NCBI RefSeq assembly: GCF_000725485.1 | Contig: NZ_KL647034.1 | Span: 3,005-67,004 of the forward strand | DNA: 64,000 nt | Origin: Nonomuraea candida | Lineage (GTDB): Bacteria; Actinomycetota; Actinomycetes; Streptosporangiales; Streptosporangiaceae | Direction of reading: 5' to 3' | Part shown: positions 42,651 to 49,997 of the stretch, in pieces | Layout: every line of letters begins with the position of its first letter | How positions within the stretch are numbered: the stretch's first letter is position 1 | Made by a program: the position numbers and the translations under genes | The notes under the pieces: generated by a model | Databases searched by the model: none | What the model was told of the DNA's origin: nothing | Seen by the model: the letters and a program-made list of their open reading frames with translations, nothing else

Positions 42651-43472
42651 TCACTTGCGGGCGGCCGAGAGGTGGGCGGCGCACTCGTCGCGGTAGCGGA
42701 GCGTGCGCTCCCGCACCTGCTTCGGGTCGGCCAGCACGGCCCTGGACACCGACGGCAGCACGGTGTGCCGCACCGGCCCGAACAGCCGCGCCACGTCGGC
42801 CGGGGTCGCCCCCTGGGCGCCGAGACCGGGCGCGAGGATCGGCCCGTTGAGCTCCTCCAGCGCAAGCTCGGCCGAGGGCAGCGTGGCGCCCATGACCAGG
42901 CCCACCGGCCCGAACGGCGCGTGCCCCTCGTTCACCGCCGCCGCCCCGGCCAGCACCTGCCCGGCCACCGGCCGCTGCAGCTCCGCCGCCTCCGGGTTGG
43001 AGGTGCGGGCCAGCACGAACACGCCCGCGTCGTTGGCCAGCGCCGAGGTGATCGCACCCTCCAGCGACCCGAACCCCAGATACGGGCTGAGCGTCACGGC
43101 GTCGGCGGCCAGCGGGCTGCCCTTGTCGAGGTAGGCCTCCGCGTACGCGGCCATCGTGCTGTCGATGTCGCCCCGCTTGACGTCGAGCACCACCAGCGTG
43201 CCCGCCGCGCGCAGGTCGGCGATCGTGCGCTCCAGCACCGCGATGCCGCGGCTGCCCCAGCGCTCGAAGAAGGCCGACTGCGGCTTGACCGCGGCGGCCA
43301 CGTCGGCCACCGCCTCGGCGACCGTGCGGCTGAAACGCTCCAAAGCGGCCGGGGAGTCGTCGAGACCCCATCCGCCGAGCAGGGCCGGGCTGGGGTCGAT
43401 GCCCACGCAGAGCGGCCCGTACGCGTCCAGCCTGGCGCGCAGACGCGCCCCGAACGACTCGTTCATCTTCAT
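42651..43472 (-). CDS. pyrF: Orotidine 5'-phosphate decarboxylase (type 2)
   Basis: 273 residues. Last step of UMP synthesis. Type-2 family as in other actinobacteria: PLCVGIDPSPALLGGWGL, VKPQSAFFERWG, VLDVKRGDIDSTM with the catalytic lysine and aspartates (about 95-107), SPYLGFGSLEGA, and GLGAQGATPADV (parts). ATG at 43472 with GGAG seven bases upstream; a second ATG two codons later is possible. In many actinomycetes pyrF precedes mihF and gmk; here it is alone. Confidence 0.95.
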   Translation of the reverse strand: MKMNESFGARLRARLDAYGPLCVGIDPSPALLGGWGLDDSPAALERFSRTVAEAVADVAAAVKPQSAFFERWGSRGIAVLERTIADLRAAGTLVVLDVKRGDIDSTMAAYAEAYLDKGSPLAADAVTLSPYLGFGSLEGAITSALANDAGVFVLARTSNPEAAELQRPVAGQVLAGAAAVNEGHAPFGPVGLVMGATLPSAELALEELNGPILAPGLGAQGATPADVARLFGPVRHTVLPSVSRAVLADPKQVRERTLRYRDECAAHLSAARK

Positions 43473-43614
43473 CGCTCCTTCATGACCACGGTAGGCGCCC
43501 CGCGGCGGCCGTGGGCACGAAAGGTAGTCCGGTGACGCCATCGTACCGAGGCTCCGTCGGCCGGCCGGAGCCGGGCCAGTCTTCTCCGGGCGGCCTTGGG
43601 GGTAGGTCAGCGAC

Positions 43615-44091
43615 ATGTACGAGATCGCCCATCGGGTGCTGGCGCTGCGTACCGAGCCGCCGCGTGACGTCGTGGTCACGCTCGGCATGCCTTACGAGGA
43701 ACCGACGGGCGAGTGGTCGTGCCCGTACCGGATCGACGGGCTCGAAGGGTGGGAGCACGAGCGGAAGGTCTCCGGGCTCGACTCGCTGGAGGCGGTCGAG
43801 CTGGCGACGGCCATGGTCAGGGCGGCCCTGGCCGGCTCGCACGAGGCCAGGGAAGGACTGCTGGCCCGGGACGACGCGCCGGAGGGGCGGCGGCCGCAGA
43901 CGGTGTACGTGAGCGTGGACGGGGAGCGCAACATCGCCTACATCGCGATGAAGCACGAGATCGTGCCGGGGGAGGCCGTCCGGCAGGTCGTGGCGGAGGA
44001 CATCGTCCTCGACTACGGCGACTCCGGCCGGCTCCTGGGCCTGGAGCTCACCGACGCCGCCCGCCGCCTCCCCTCCGAGATGCGCGTCTGA
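43615..44091 (+). CDS. DUF6968/DUF2283 two-part hypothetical
   Basis: 158 residues. The first 85 residues look like DUF6968 (EIAHRVLALRTEPPRDVVVTLGMPYE, WSCPYRIDGLEGWEHERKVSGLDSLEAVELA in parts). The last 65 look like DUF2283 (VYVSVDGERNIAYIAMKHEIVPG, EDIVLDYGDSGRLLGLELTDAARRLP in parts). I have not seen these joined often, so this may be a fusion. No enzymatic residues are evident. Soluble. Function unknown. Confidence 0.65.
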   Translation: MYEIAHRVLALRTEPPRDVVVTLGMPYEEPTGEWSCPYRIDGLEGWEHERKVSGLDSLEAVELATAMVRAALAGSHEAREGLLARDDAPEGRRPQTVYVSVDGERNIAYIAMKHEIVPGEAVRQVVAEDIVLDYGDSGRLLGLELTDAARRLPSEMRV

Positions 44092-44140
44092 ACCCGCTCG
44101 CGAACGGCCGGCCGCCCACCGCGACCCCCGAACGCGCGCT

Positions 44141-44304
44141 CCCCGCGCGCCGGGACCTGCTCGCCGTGCGCCGAGGCCGCGTTCCCCGCGCGCCGAGGCC
44201 GCGTTCCCCGCGCGCCGGGAGCGTGTTCCCCGCGCGCCGGGAGCGTGTTCCCCGCGCGCCGGGAGCGTGTTCCTCGCGCGCCGGGAGCGTGTTCACCGCG
44301 CGCT
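44141..44304. repeat. 22-bp tandem repeat ending in a stop codon
   Basis: Clear units begin at 44184, 44206, 44228, 44250, 44272 and 44294 (CCCCGCGCGCCGGGAGCGTGTT pattern, 20 of 22 bases here: CCCCGCGCGCCGGGAGCGTG), with degenerate ones back to 44141. In the last unit CC is changed to CA, creating the TCA that is the TGA stop of the membrane-protein gene on the minus strand. Confidence 0.92.
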
Positions 44305-44652
44305 GAGCCACCGCCAGCGCGGCAGTTCCAGCACCACCGTCACCACGGCCAGCACGGAGACCAGCGCGGCGGCGACCGCGTGCCAGGCCACCCACGCCGC
44401 CGCCACCGCCACCACCACGTGCAGGAGGACCAGCGCGATCGTGACGAACCCCGGCACCGCGACGATCACGCTGCGCTTGTCGCCCGGGGTGGCGAAGACC
44501 GTCGGCAGCCCGATCAGCACCACGACGGAGAGCACCGCCAGCGGCACGGAGTACGCGGCCAGCGCCCACGGCGTCGCGACCCAGGCGACCAGCTCGGTGG
44601 CGAACCTGAACGCGGACGCGGCCCGGTCGTCCGGCCGATCATGAGAGGACAC
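44293..44652 (-). CDS. Small membrane protein (DUF2568-like)
   Basis: 119 residues with four hydrophobic segments between about 18 and 112. The pattern FRFATELVAWVATPWALAAY, VLSVVVLIGLPTVFATPGDKR resembles DUF2568/YrdB membrane proteins, but the match is weak. Function unknown. Its stop codon lies in a 22-bp tandem repeat array, and its upstream region carries two pairs of 17-bp-period repeats. Confidence 0.7.
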   Translation of the reverse strand: MSSHDRPDDRAASAFRFATELVAWVATPWALAAYSVPLAVLSVVVLIGLPTVFATPGDKRSVIVAVPGFVTIALVLLHVVVAVAAAWVAWHAVAAALVSVLAVVTVVLELPRWRWLSAR

Positions 44653-44661
44653 CCGCGTACT

Positions 44662-44715
44662 GTACGGACAATCCGGCCGTACGGACAGTCCGGGTGATCC
44701 ATCAGTCCGGGTGAT
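44662..44715. promoter_or_regulatory. Paired 17-bp-period direct repeats upstream of membrane gene
   Basis: GTACGGACA at 44662 and 44679, then CAGTCCGGGTGAT at 44686 and 44703; both pairs have a period of 17 bp. They lie 10-63 bp before the start of the minus-strand membrane gene, where iterated regulator sites would be expected. May equally be slippage products. Confidence 0.45.
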
Positions 44716-44786
44716 TCATCCCATAGAGCCGGCCCGCCGCCGGGCCGCTGGTGCCCGCCCACCCCCGCGGGCGGGCACATGCGACC

Positions 44787-45056
44787 TCACGCGTCGTCGT
44801 CCGAGACGCGCGAGGCGCCCTCGCACCGGGCCGGCGCCTTGCTGAACAGCGGCACCAGACCACCGCACGTGCTCAGCGGCAACGACACCGGCTCGACGAT
44901 CTCGTCATTGAAGATGATCACGTCGCCTATCAAGGGCCTCGGCCCGGACTTCGCCGGGGCCTCGTCGTCATCGGCGGCGGCGTGGGCGCCGGTGCAGCAC
45001 AGCAACACGCCCACGACCGCCCCGAGCCCCGCGATCGCGGCGCTCCTCACCCGCAT
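44787..45056 (-). CDS. Small exported protein, chaplin-like C-terminal half
   Basis: 89 residues from ATG at 45056 (GGAGGA upstream). Signal peptide about 1-27 ending AHA. The mature part GDVIIFNDEIVEPVSLPLSTCGG...ARC has a hydrophobic patch and two cysteines in an order reminiscent of chaplins (VxxPVxxPxxxCGN...C), though the similarity is weak and there is no second copy or LPxTG anchor. Probably a secreted surface or developmental peptide. Confidence 0.6.
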   Translation of the reverse strand: MRVRSAAIAGLGAVVGVLLCCTGAHAAADDDEAPAKSGPRPLIGDVIIFNDEIVEPVSLPLSTCGGLVPLFSKAPARCEGASRVSDDDA

Positions 45057-45189
45057 CCGGTCCTCCGGCTCCGGCTCCGGCTCCGGCTCAGACTCCGGCA
45101 CCGCCATCGACCGGTGCGCCGCCACGCGTCCGACCACGTGCCCGCGCACCCGGCCGGCCGCCCGGCCGGTCGCCCTTCCAGGGCCCCGC

Positions 45190-45240
45190 TCACTCGCCCG
45201 GTCAGGTGCCCGGTCAGGTGCCCGGTCAGGCTCCCGGTCA
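45190..45240. repeat. Five in-register stop codons at 12-bp spacing
   Basis: TCA (TGA on the minus strand) occurs at 45238, 45226, 45214, 45202 and 45190 in copies of CCCGGTCAGGTG. The first is the real stop of the UPF0114 gene; all later ones stay in the same frame because the period is 12. Confidence 0.92.
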
Positions 45241-45858
45241 GGCCACCAGCCGCTCCTGCTGGCGTGCCGAAGCCCGTTCGGCGTTGCCGCTGCCGTGGAT
45301 CGGGCGTCCCTGCGCCATGATGCGGTCGATCCAGGCGAGCGCCAGCGCCGAGACGACGAAGGTCAGGTGGATCAGGGTTTTCCATAGCAGCTCCCGATCG
45401 GTGATGCTCTGTCTGGCGGCGTTGATGAAGATCTGGAGAAGGTGGATGGAGGAGATGCCGATGATCGCCATGGCCAGCTTGACCTTCAGCACGTTCGCGT
45501 TGACGTGTGAGAGCCATTGCGGCTGGTCGGGATGTCCCTCGATGCGAAGCCGGGAGACGAACGTCTCGTAACCGCCGATGATGACCATGATGAGCAAATT
45601 GGAGATCATCACGACGTCCACGAGGCCGAGGACGATCAGCATGACGGTGGTCTCGGCGGGCGTGCCGCCGAAACCCAGCTGGATCAGGTGCAGCAGCTCC
45701 ACCATGAAGCGCCACACGTAGACGACCTGGGCCGCGATCAGCCCCAGGTAGAGCGGCGCCTGGATCCACCTGCTGAGGAACATGACGTAGCCGACGCGCC
45801 GAAGCGGTGTCCATGGCCGGGTCGGCGTGTCGGCCACGGGCAGTCGCGCGATCCGCAC
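45238..45858 (-). CDS. UPF0114 (YqhA) family membrane protein
   Basis: 206 residues. Four membrane segments; strong family matches FLSRWIQAPLYLGLIAAQVVYV, DVVMISNLLIMVIIGGYETFVSRL, HPDQPQWLSHVNANVLKVKLAMAIIGISSIHLLQ (shown in parts). The family is widespread and of unknown function. GTG start at 45858 shares its G with the stop of the small gene upstream (TAGTG), so the two are translationally coupled. Followed by the tandem stop-codon repeats. Confidence 0.9.
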   Translation of the reverse strand: MRIARLPVADTPTRPWTPLRRVGYVMFLSRWIQAPLYLGLIAAQVVYVWRFMVELLHLIQLGFGGTPAETTVMLIVLGLVDVVMISNLLIMVIIGGYETFVSRLRIEGHPDQPQWLSHVNANVLKVKLAMAIIGISSIHLLQIFINAARQSITDRELLWKTLIHLTFVVSALALAWIDRIMAQGRPIHGSGNAERASARQQERLVA

Positions 45859-46037
45859 TAGGACGTCAGGACGTTGACGTGCTGGACCATGGTCTGGACG
45901 TCGACGAGCGGTGGTCCGCCCCCGTTGAGGCTGCCGAGGATGGGGGTGTGGCCGCTGTCGAGGGCTTCCAGGAGGATCGGGGGTGCGCCGGTCGCCAGCA
46001 CCATGGCGGCCAGGGCTGTCAGGGCTCGAGCCTTCAA
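45858..46037 (-). CDS. Small exported peptide coupled to UPF0114 gene
   Basis: 59 residues, TTG start with a perfect AAGGAG six bases upstream. MKARALTALAAMVLATGAPP is a short signal-like region; the rest (ILLEALDSGHTPILGSLNGG, PLVDVQTMVQHVNVLTS) has no cysteine. Its stop overlaps the UPF0114 start. Too short for many gene callers, but the ribosome site, coupling and hydrophobic N-terminus support it. Between it and the next gene upstream (46038-46166) I see no further gene. Confidence 0.7.
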   Translation of the reverse strand: MKARALTALAAMVLATGAPPILLEALDSGHTPILGSLNGGGPPLVDVQTMVQHVNVLTS

Positions 46038-46166
46038 CGGAACTCCTTGCTGCTGCTCTTCGTACGCGCTGTCGCGCGACGGGGTGGTTGGGACCGGGTG
46101 GCGTGGCGACGCCGCCCGTACCGCTGTCGAGGGGTGGTCCCGAACGATGCCCCGGAAGCTCGTGGA

Positions 46167-46391
46167 TCAGGGCTGGAGGCAGTGCAGGGCGCCGATCTCC
46201 GGTGGCACGGTGAGCGTGGCCGGGTCGGCGAGCGCGGTCAGGTCGGCGGCCGAGGTCGCGCATTCGACGATCATGGACGGGTTGACCAGGGACGACGGAT
46301 CGATGACGGCGTGCGCGGCGGGGGCGGCGAGCCCGGCCAGCCCGACCGCGACGATCGCGGCGGCGACGAACCTCCGAGGCGACAAGAGCAT
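46167..46391 (-). CDS. Small secreted two-cysteine protein
   Basis: 74 residues. ATG with AGGAGG five bases upstream. Signal peptide about 1-28 (RRFVAAAIVAVGLAGLAAPAAHA), then a short mature peptide with cysteines in VECATS and LHCLQP that probably form one disulfide. No family recognised. First gene of the set 46391, 46037, 45858, all read leftwards; an inverted repeat at 46468-46490 lies upstream. Confidence 0.75.
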   Translation of the reverse strand: MLLSPRRFVAAAIVAVGLAGLAAPAAHAVIDPSSLVNPSMIVECATSAADLTALADPATLTVPPEIGALHCLQP

Positions 46392-46467
46392 GGGACCTCC
46401 TGGGTGACGGTGATGAGCAACCCCCGACTAGCTACCCAGGGTAATGCTTCGGCAACACTTTGTATAA

Positions 46468-46490
46468 GTAAAGGATTGCCTTCTCTTTAC
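46468..46490. promoter_or_regulatory. Inverted repeat upstream of the secreted-peptide genes
   Basis: GTAAAG (46468-46473) and CTTTAC (46485-46490), an 11-bp spacer, in an unusually AT-rich 60-bp patch between the HxlR stop and the secreted-protein gene. The left arm shares AAGTAAAG with the HxlR operator at 46910-46930. Candidate operator or promoter region. Confidence 0.4.
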
Positions 46491-46507
46491 GGTGAGGCTC
46501 CTGTTGC

Positions 46508-46912
46508 TCAAGAGGCGGTTTCCCGGCGGTCCTGCGCCGCCATGACCTCGTCGGCGTGATCGAAGGCCCACTCGCCGAACGCCTCGATCGGGCCGAGGAG
46601 GGTGCGGCCGAGGTCGGTCAGCTCGTACTCGACCCTGGGCGGGGCCTCGGCGTAGGCGCGGCGCGCCACCAGGCCGTTGTGCTCCAGCCGGCGCAGCGCC
46701 TCGGTCAGGACCTTCGTGCTGATGCCGCCGATCTCCTCGCGCAGCCGCCCGGGCCGGCGCGGGCCGTGGCGCAGGGACCATAGCACGACCGCGTTCCAGG
46801 TGTTGGCCAGCAGGTCGAAGGCGAGTCTGGCCTGACAGTCGGCGAGGAACAACCGGGGGCCTTTCGTTGGGCACCGAATGGTGCGCGACGGGATTCCTAC
46901 AGTCCTTCCCAT
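46508..46912 (-). CDS. HxlR-family regulator
   Basis: 134 residues. Winged helix with the family patterns ADCQARLAFDLLANTWNAVVLWSL, GPRRPGRLREEIGGISTKVLTEALRRLEHNGLV and PPRVEYELTDLGRTLLGPI (shown in parts). The usual redox cysteine near the N-terminus is present (C14 in RTIRCPTKG and another in ADCQ). ATG at 46912 lies inside a perfect palindrome, so the protein probably represses itself. Divergent from the reductase gene at 46946, its likely target. Confidence 0.88.
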   Translation of the reverse strand: MGRTVGIPSRTIRCPTKGPRLFLADCQARLAFDLLANTWNAVVLWSLRHGPRRPGRLREEIGGISTKVLTEALRRLEHNGLVARRAYAEAPPRVEYELTDLGRTLLGPIEAFGEWAFDHADEVMAAQDRRETAS

Positions 46913-46930
46913 CAAGTAAAGCGCTTGATG
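46910..46930. promoter_or_regulatory. HxlR operator
   Basis: CATCAAG-TAAAGCG-CTTGATG, perfect 7-bp arms. The left arm contains the start codon of the HxlR gene (complement of 46910-46912); the right arm ends 16 bp before the reductase start. Bound protein would cover both translation-initiation regions. Confidence 0.8.
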
Positions 46931-46945
46931 AGAAGGAGGACGGAC

Positions 46946-47599
46946 ATGCGGATCGGGATTCTCGGCGCGGGCGGCATGGCGGACGCGCTGGGCACCCAGT
47001 GGGCCGGGGCGGGCCACGAGGTGATGGTCAGCGGGCGCGACCCGGGCAGGAGCGCGGCCCGGGCCGCCGGCATGACCGCCCGGGCAGCCGCCGCGCGGCC
47101 GGTGCGGGCCGGGGATTTCGCGGAGGCGGCCGGGTTCGGGGAGGTCGTGGTGGTGGCCGTCCGGGAGGAAGGGCTGCCGGCCACGTTGCGGGCGGCCGGT
47201 CCGGCGCTGCGCGGCAAGCCGCTCATCGACGTGACGAACGTGCCCTTCCCCGAGTACGACGGCACCCGCTCGCCCGCCCGGCTGATCGGCGAGCTCTCGG
47301 GCGGGCACGTGGTGAAGGCGTTCAACCTGTGCCACGTGGACGTGTGGCGGATGACGCCCCCGGTGTTCGACGGCCGGCCGCTGGCCGTGCCCCTGTGCGG
47401 GGACGACCCGGCGGCCAAGGCCGCCGCCGGCACGCTGGTCACCGACCTGGGCTGCACGCCCGTGGACGGCGGCGGGCTGGACCGGGCGGTGCTGCTGGAG
47501 GCGACGGCGGCGTTCGTGATCGGCCTGTGGTTCGGCGGCGCCGACGCCCAGGCCATCCTCCCGCCCCTGCTCTCCTCGGGCGCCCACGGGCAGGGCTGA
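46946..47599 (+). CDS. NAD(P)-binding reductase, F420-reductase-like
   Basis: 217 residues. N-terminal Rossmann fold GILGAGGMADALGTQWAGAGHEVMVSGRD (motif GxGGMA), then VVVVAVREEGLP, PLIDVTNVPFP, KAFNLCHVDVWR and PLCGDDPAAKAAAGTLVTDLG, as in NADP-F420 oxidoreductase-like proteins of the YfjR/Fno group. Many members have unknown substrates and use NADPH. GGAGGA before ATG at 46946. Divergent from HxlR with the palindrome between. Confidence 0.85.
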   Translation: MRIGILGAGGMADALGTQWAGAGHEVMVSGRDPGRSAARAAGMTARAAAARPVRAGDFAEAAGFGEVVVVAVREEGLPATLRAAGPALRGKPLIDVTNVPFPEYDGTRSPARLIGELSGGHVVKAFNLCHVDVWRMTPPVFDGRPLAVPLCGDDPAAKAAAGTLVTDLGCTPVDGGGLDRAVLLEATAAFVIGLWFGGADAQAILPPLLSSGAHGQG

Positions 47600-47628
47600 G
47601 AACCCGTCCTGACCGGACGACCGGCCGG

Positions 47629-48288
47629 TCAGGACGGGTGGCGGGCGAGGTGGTCGGCGCGGCGGACGGGCTCGGGGAGCCGGTAGCGGGCGGCCAGGCG
47701 CAGGACCTGGGCGGTGGCGACGTCCAGGGAGATGCGGTGCCCCTGCGACACGTACACCGGCTTGACCTCGCGCTGCGTGCGCAGCGCCCGGCCGACCGTG
47801 GCGCCCTCGTGCACGATCGGCGTCGAGGCCCCGCGCTCGGGGCCGGGCGGCTCGTGCCTGCCGACGAACGGCGTCTTGCCCACCCCCAGCGCCGGCAGCC
47901 CGGTCAGCACGCCCAGGTGGCAGGCCAGGCCGAAGCCGCGCGGGTGGGCCAGCCCGTATCCGTCGCAGACCAGCAGGTCGGGCGTCACCGCGAGCCGTTC
48001 GAGCGCCGCCACCAGCGCGGGCAGCTCGCGGAAGGCGAACAGGCCCGGCACGTACGGGAACGCCGCCTCCCCGTGCGCCACCACCTGCTCCACCGGCTCC
48101 AGCGTGCCGCCGTCGAGGACCACCACGGCGGCCGTCAGCGCGTCGTCGCCGTGGTAATGCACGTCCAGGCCCGCCACCAGGGAGAAGCTCTCCGGCCCGG
48201 TCAGCTCGACCCGCCCGCGGAGGCGGTCCTGGATCGCCTCCGCCTCGGCGACGGTGGCGGGCCAGGGGTGAAGTCGCCGTACATACAC
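47629..48288 (-). CDS. nfi: Endonuclease V
   Basis: 219 residues. DNA-repair enzyme cutting near deoxyinosine. Catalytic acids in VAGLDVHYHG (about 43) and LLVCDGYGLAHPRGFGLACHLGVLTG (part, about 110), the wedge region and LGVGKTPFVG (about 140). GTG at 48288 fits the family start; convergent with the reductase and divergent from the hydrolase at 48328, 39 bp between start codons. Confidence 0.93.
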   Translation of the reverse strand: MYVRRLHPWPATVAEAEAIQDRLRGRVELTGPESFSLVAGLDVHYHGDDALTAAVVVLDGGTLEPVEQVVAHGEAAFPYVPGLFAFRELPALVAALERLAVTPDLLVCDGYGLAHPRGFGLACHLGVLTGLPALGVGKTPFVGRHEPPGPERGASTPIVHEGATVGRALRTQREVKPVYVSQGHRISLDVATAQVLRLAARYRLPEPVRRADHLARHPS

Positions 48289-48327
48289 CCGGCCACGGTA
48301 TCGCTGATTTCTGTAGCGTCTGGCGGT

Positions 48328-49965
48328 ATGAACGAGGTCCTGGTGGTCGTCGGTCCCGGCGTCGTGGCCGACGCCGCACTGCTCGCGGAGATCGCCGGCC
48401 GCGAGTTCGCCGCCCTGGGGGTACGCGGCACGCTCGCGCACGCCGCGTCGGCCGCGCACCTGCGGTCCCTGGCGGGTGAGGGGGACACGGTCGTGGTGCT
48501 GCCGGGGCCGGGGGCGGAGGCACGGGCCCTGATCGGGCGGCCGCTCGGGCCCGCGGTCCTGGTGTGGGCGGACCTCGACCATGTCGAGGAGGCAGTCGAG
48601 GGGGCAGCCGAGGGAGTTACGCACATTCACGGGCGCGGCGTCCAGGGGCTGGCCTGGGCGATCCGGCACGCCGTGCACCGCTCCCGCCACCCCGGCGTAC
48701 GGCGCGTCCCCTACGGCCCGTTCCCTGACCAGTGGGCCGAGCTGTACCTTCCCGGCACGTCCGGGTCCCGGGGAGCCGCCGCGACCCGGCCGGGCCTGCC
48801 GGGGGAGCCGATCGGACCAGGAGAGCCGGGCCGGCCGGGAGAGCCGGGCCGGTCAGGGGAGCTGGGCCGGTCAGGGGAGCTGGGCCTGCCGGGGGAGCCG
48901 GGCGGGGGGTCCGGCGGGCCGGGGAAGGCGGGGAGGGTGCCCGTCGTGGTGCTGATCCACGGCGGCTACTGGCGGTCGAACTGGGCGGCAGACACCCTGG
49001 GGGCGCTCTGCGCGGACCTGGCGGGGCGCGGGCTGGCGGTGTGGAACCTGGAGTATCGCCGCCCCGACCTGCACGGCTGGGCCGCCACCCGCGAGGACAT
49101 CACCGCCGGCCTGACCGCCCTCACCGCCCTCGCCCCACCCCCGGAGACCGGTCCCAGCCCGAGGACCGGCCCGGGCACGGAGACCACCGCGCTCCCCGGG
49201 GTGGCCCCGATCCTGGGGGCGGCCCCCGGGCCGGAGGTCGTGCCCGCGATCGATCTCGGGCGGGTGGCGGTCGCCGGGCATTCGGCGGGCGCGCAGCTCG
49301 CCCTGCGCGCGGTCGCCGACCACGCGGCCCGCGTATCGACGGAGGCGTCCCGGTCAGGGCCGCCTGCCGCATCCCCGTCAGGGCCGCCGCCAGCACCCCC
49401 TGCCACATTCCCGGCGGCGTCTCCGGCGGCGTTCCCTGCGACGTCTCCGGCGGCGTTCCCGGCGGCGTTCCCGGCGGCGTTCCCTGCGACGTCTCCGGCG
49501 GCGTTCCCGGTGGGGTTCCCGGCGGTGTCACTGGTCGTGTCGCTGGCGGGGGTGCTCGATCTCGTCGAGTGCGACCGGCGCCGGCTCAGCAACGGCGCGG
49601 TCGCCGAGGCGCTGGGAGAGGCGCTGGGCGAGGACGACGCCGAGCTGCGGGCCTCCTCACCCCTCCTCCGCCTCCCCTTGGGCGTGCCCCAGCTCGTCGT
49701 CCAGGGCACCGGCGACGACCCGAACCTGGTGGACTTCGCCCGCCGCTACACCGAGGCGGCCCGGCGGGCGGGCGACGAGGTCGGCTACCTGGAGCGGCCC
49801 GGCGACCACTTCGACGTCATCACCCCCACGAGCCCTCTCGGCCGCGCCGCCGTCCTGGCCATCGCCGGCGCCCTCGCCCGGACCCACGGCGGGGCCCACG
49901 GCGAGGCCCACGGTGGGGCCGACGACGGGGCCGGCGGCGGGGGTCTCGGTGGGGGGCTCGCCTAG
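48328..49965 (+). CDS. Dehydroquinase-like / formamidase-like fusion hydrolase
   Basis: 545 residues. Residues 1-125 resemble a type II 3-dehydroquinate dehydratase fold (VLVVVGPGVV, GDTVVVLPGPGAEA, HIHGRGVQGLAWAIRHAV), without the full catalytic set (no clear RxxxR/Y-x-H). Residues about 205-520 are an alpha/beta hydrolase of the kynurenine formamidase type: HGGYWRSNW, nucleophile in AGHSAGAQLA, acid in GTGDDPN, histidine in GDHFDVI. Two repeat-rich inserts interrupt it, GEPGRxGE (about 155-195) and AAFPATSP (about 350-400). It precedes a broken kynurenine 3-monooxygenase, supporting N-formylkynurenine as substrate. Confidence 0.75.
   Translation: MNEVLVVVGPGVVADAALLAEIAGREFAALGVRGTLAHAASAAHLRSLAGEGDTVVVLPGPGAEARALIGRPLGPAVLVWADLDHVEEAVEGAAEGVTHIHGRGVQGLAWAIRHAVHRSRHPGVRRVPYGPFPDQWAELYLPGTSGSRGAAATRPGLPGEPIGPGEPGRPGEPGRSGELGRSGELGLPGEPGGGSGGPGKAGRVPVVVLIHGGYWRSNWAADTLGALCADLAGRGLAVWNLEYRRPDLHGWAATREDITAGLTALTALAPPPETGPSPRTGPGTETTALPGVAPILGAAPGPEVVPAIDLGRVAVAGHSAGAQLALRAVADHAARVSTEASRSGPPAASPSGPPPAPPATFPAASPAAFPATSPAAFPAAFPAAFPATSPAAFPVGFPAVSLVVSLAGVLDLVECDRRRLSNGAVAEALGEALGEDDAELRASSPLLRLPLGVPQLVVQGTGDDPNLVDFARRYTEAARRAGDEVGYLERPGDHFDVITPTSPLGRAAVLAIAGALARTHGGAHGEAHGGADDGAGGGGLGGGLA
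48797..48900. repeat. Coding repeats in the fusion hydrolase (first block)
   Basis: 15-21 bp units around GGAGAGCCGGGCCGG and TCAGGGGAGCTGGGC, coding GEPGRPGEPGRSGELGRSGE. A second block at 49405-49520 has units of GTTCCC-GGCG(GC)GT coding AAFPA/ATSPA. Both keep the frame and lie in loops of the hydrolase. Confidence 0.85.
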
Positions 49966-49997
49966 ACAGCCGCCGCGTGCCGCCGTACGAAGGAGGG

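Noticed and set aside
44141..44304. CRISPR array
   Set aside because: Units are contiguous 22-bp tandem copies without unique spacers, and no cas genes are nearby.
46038..46166. Another small secreted-peptide gene between 45858-46037 and 46167-46391
   Set aside because: Some similarity of CTCGACAGCGG-type bases to the next gene, but no start with ribosome site and no complete frame.
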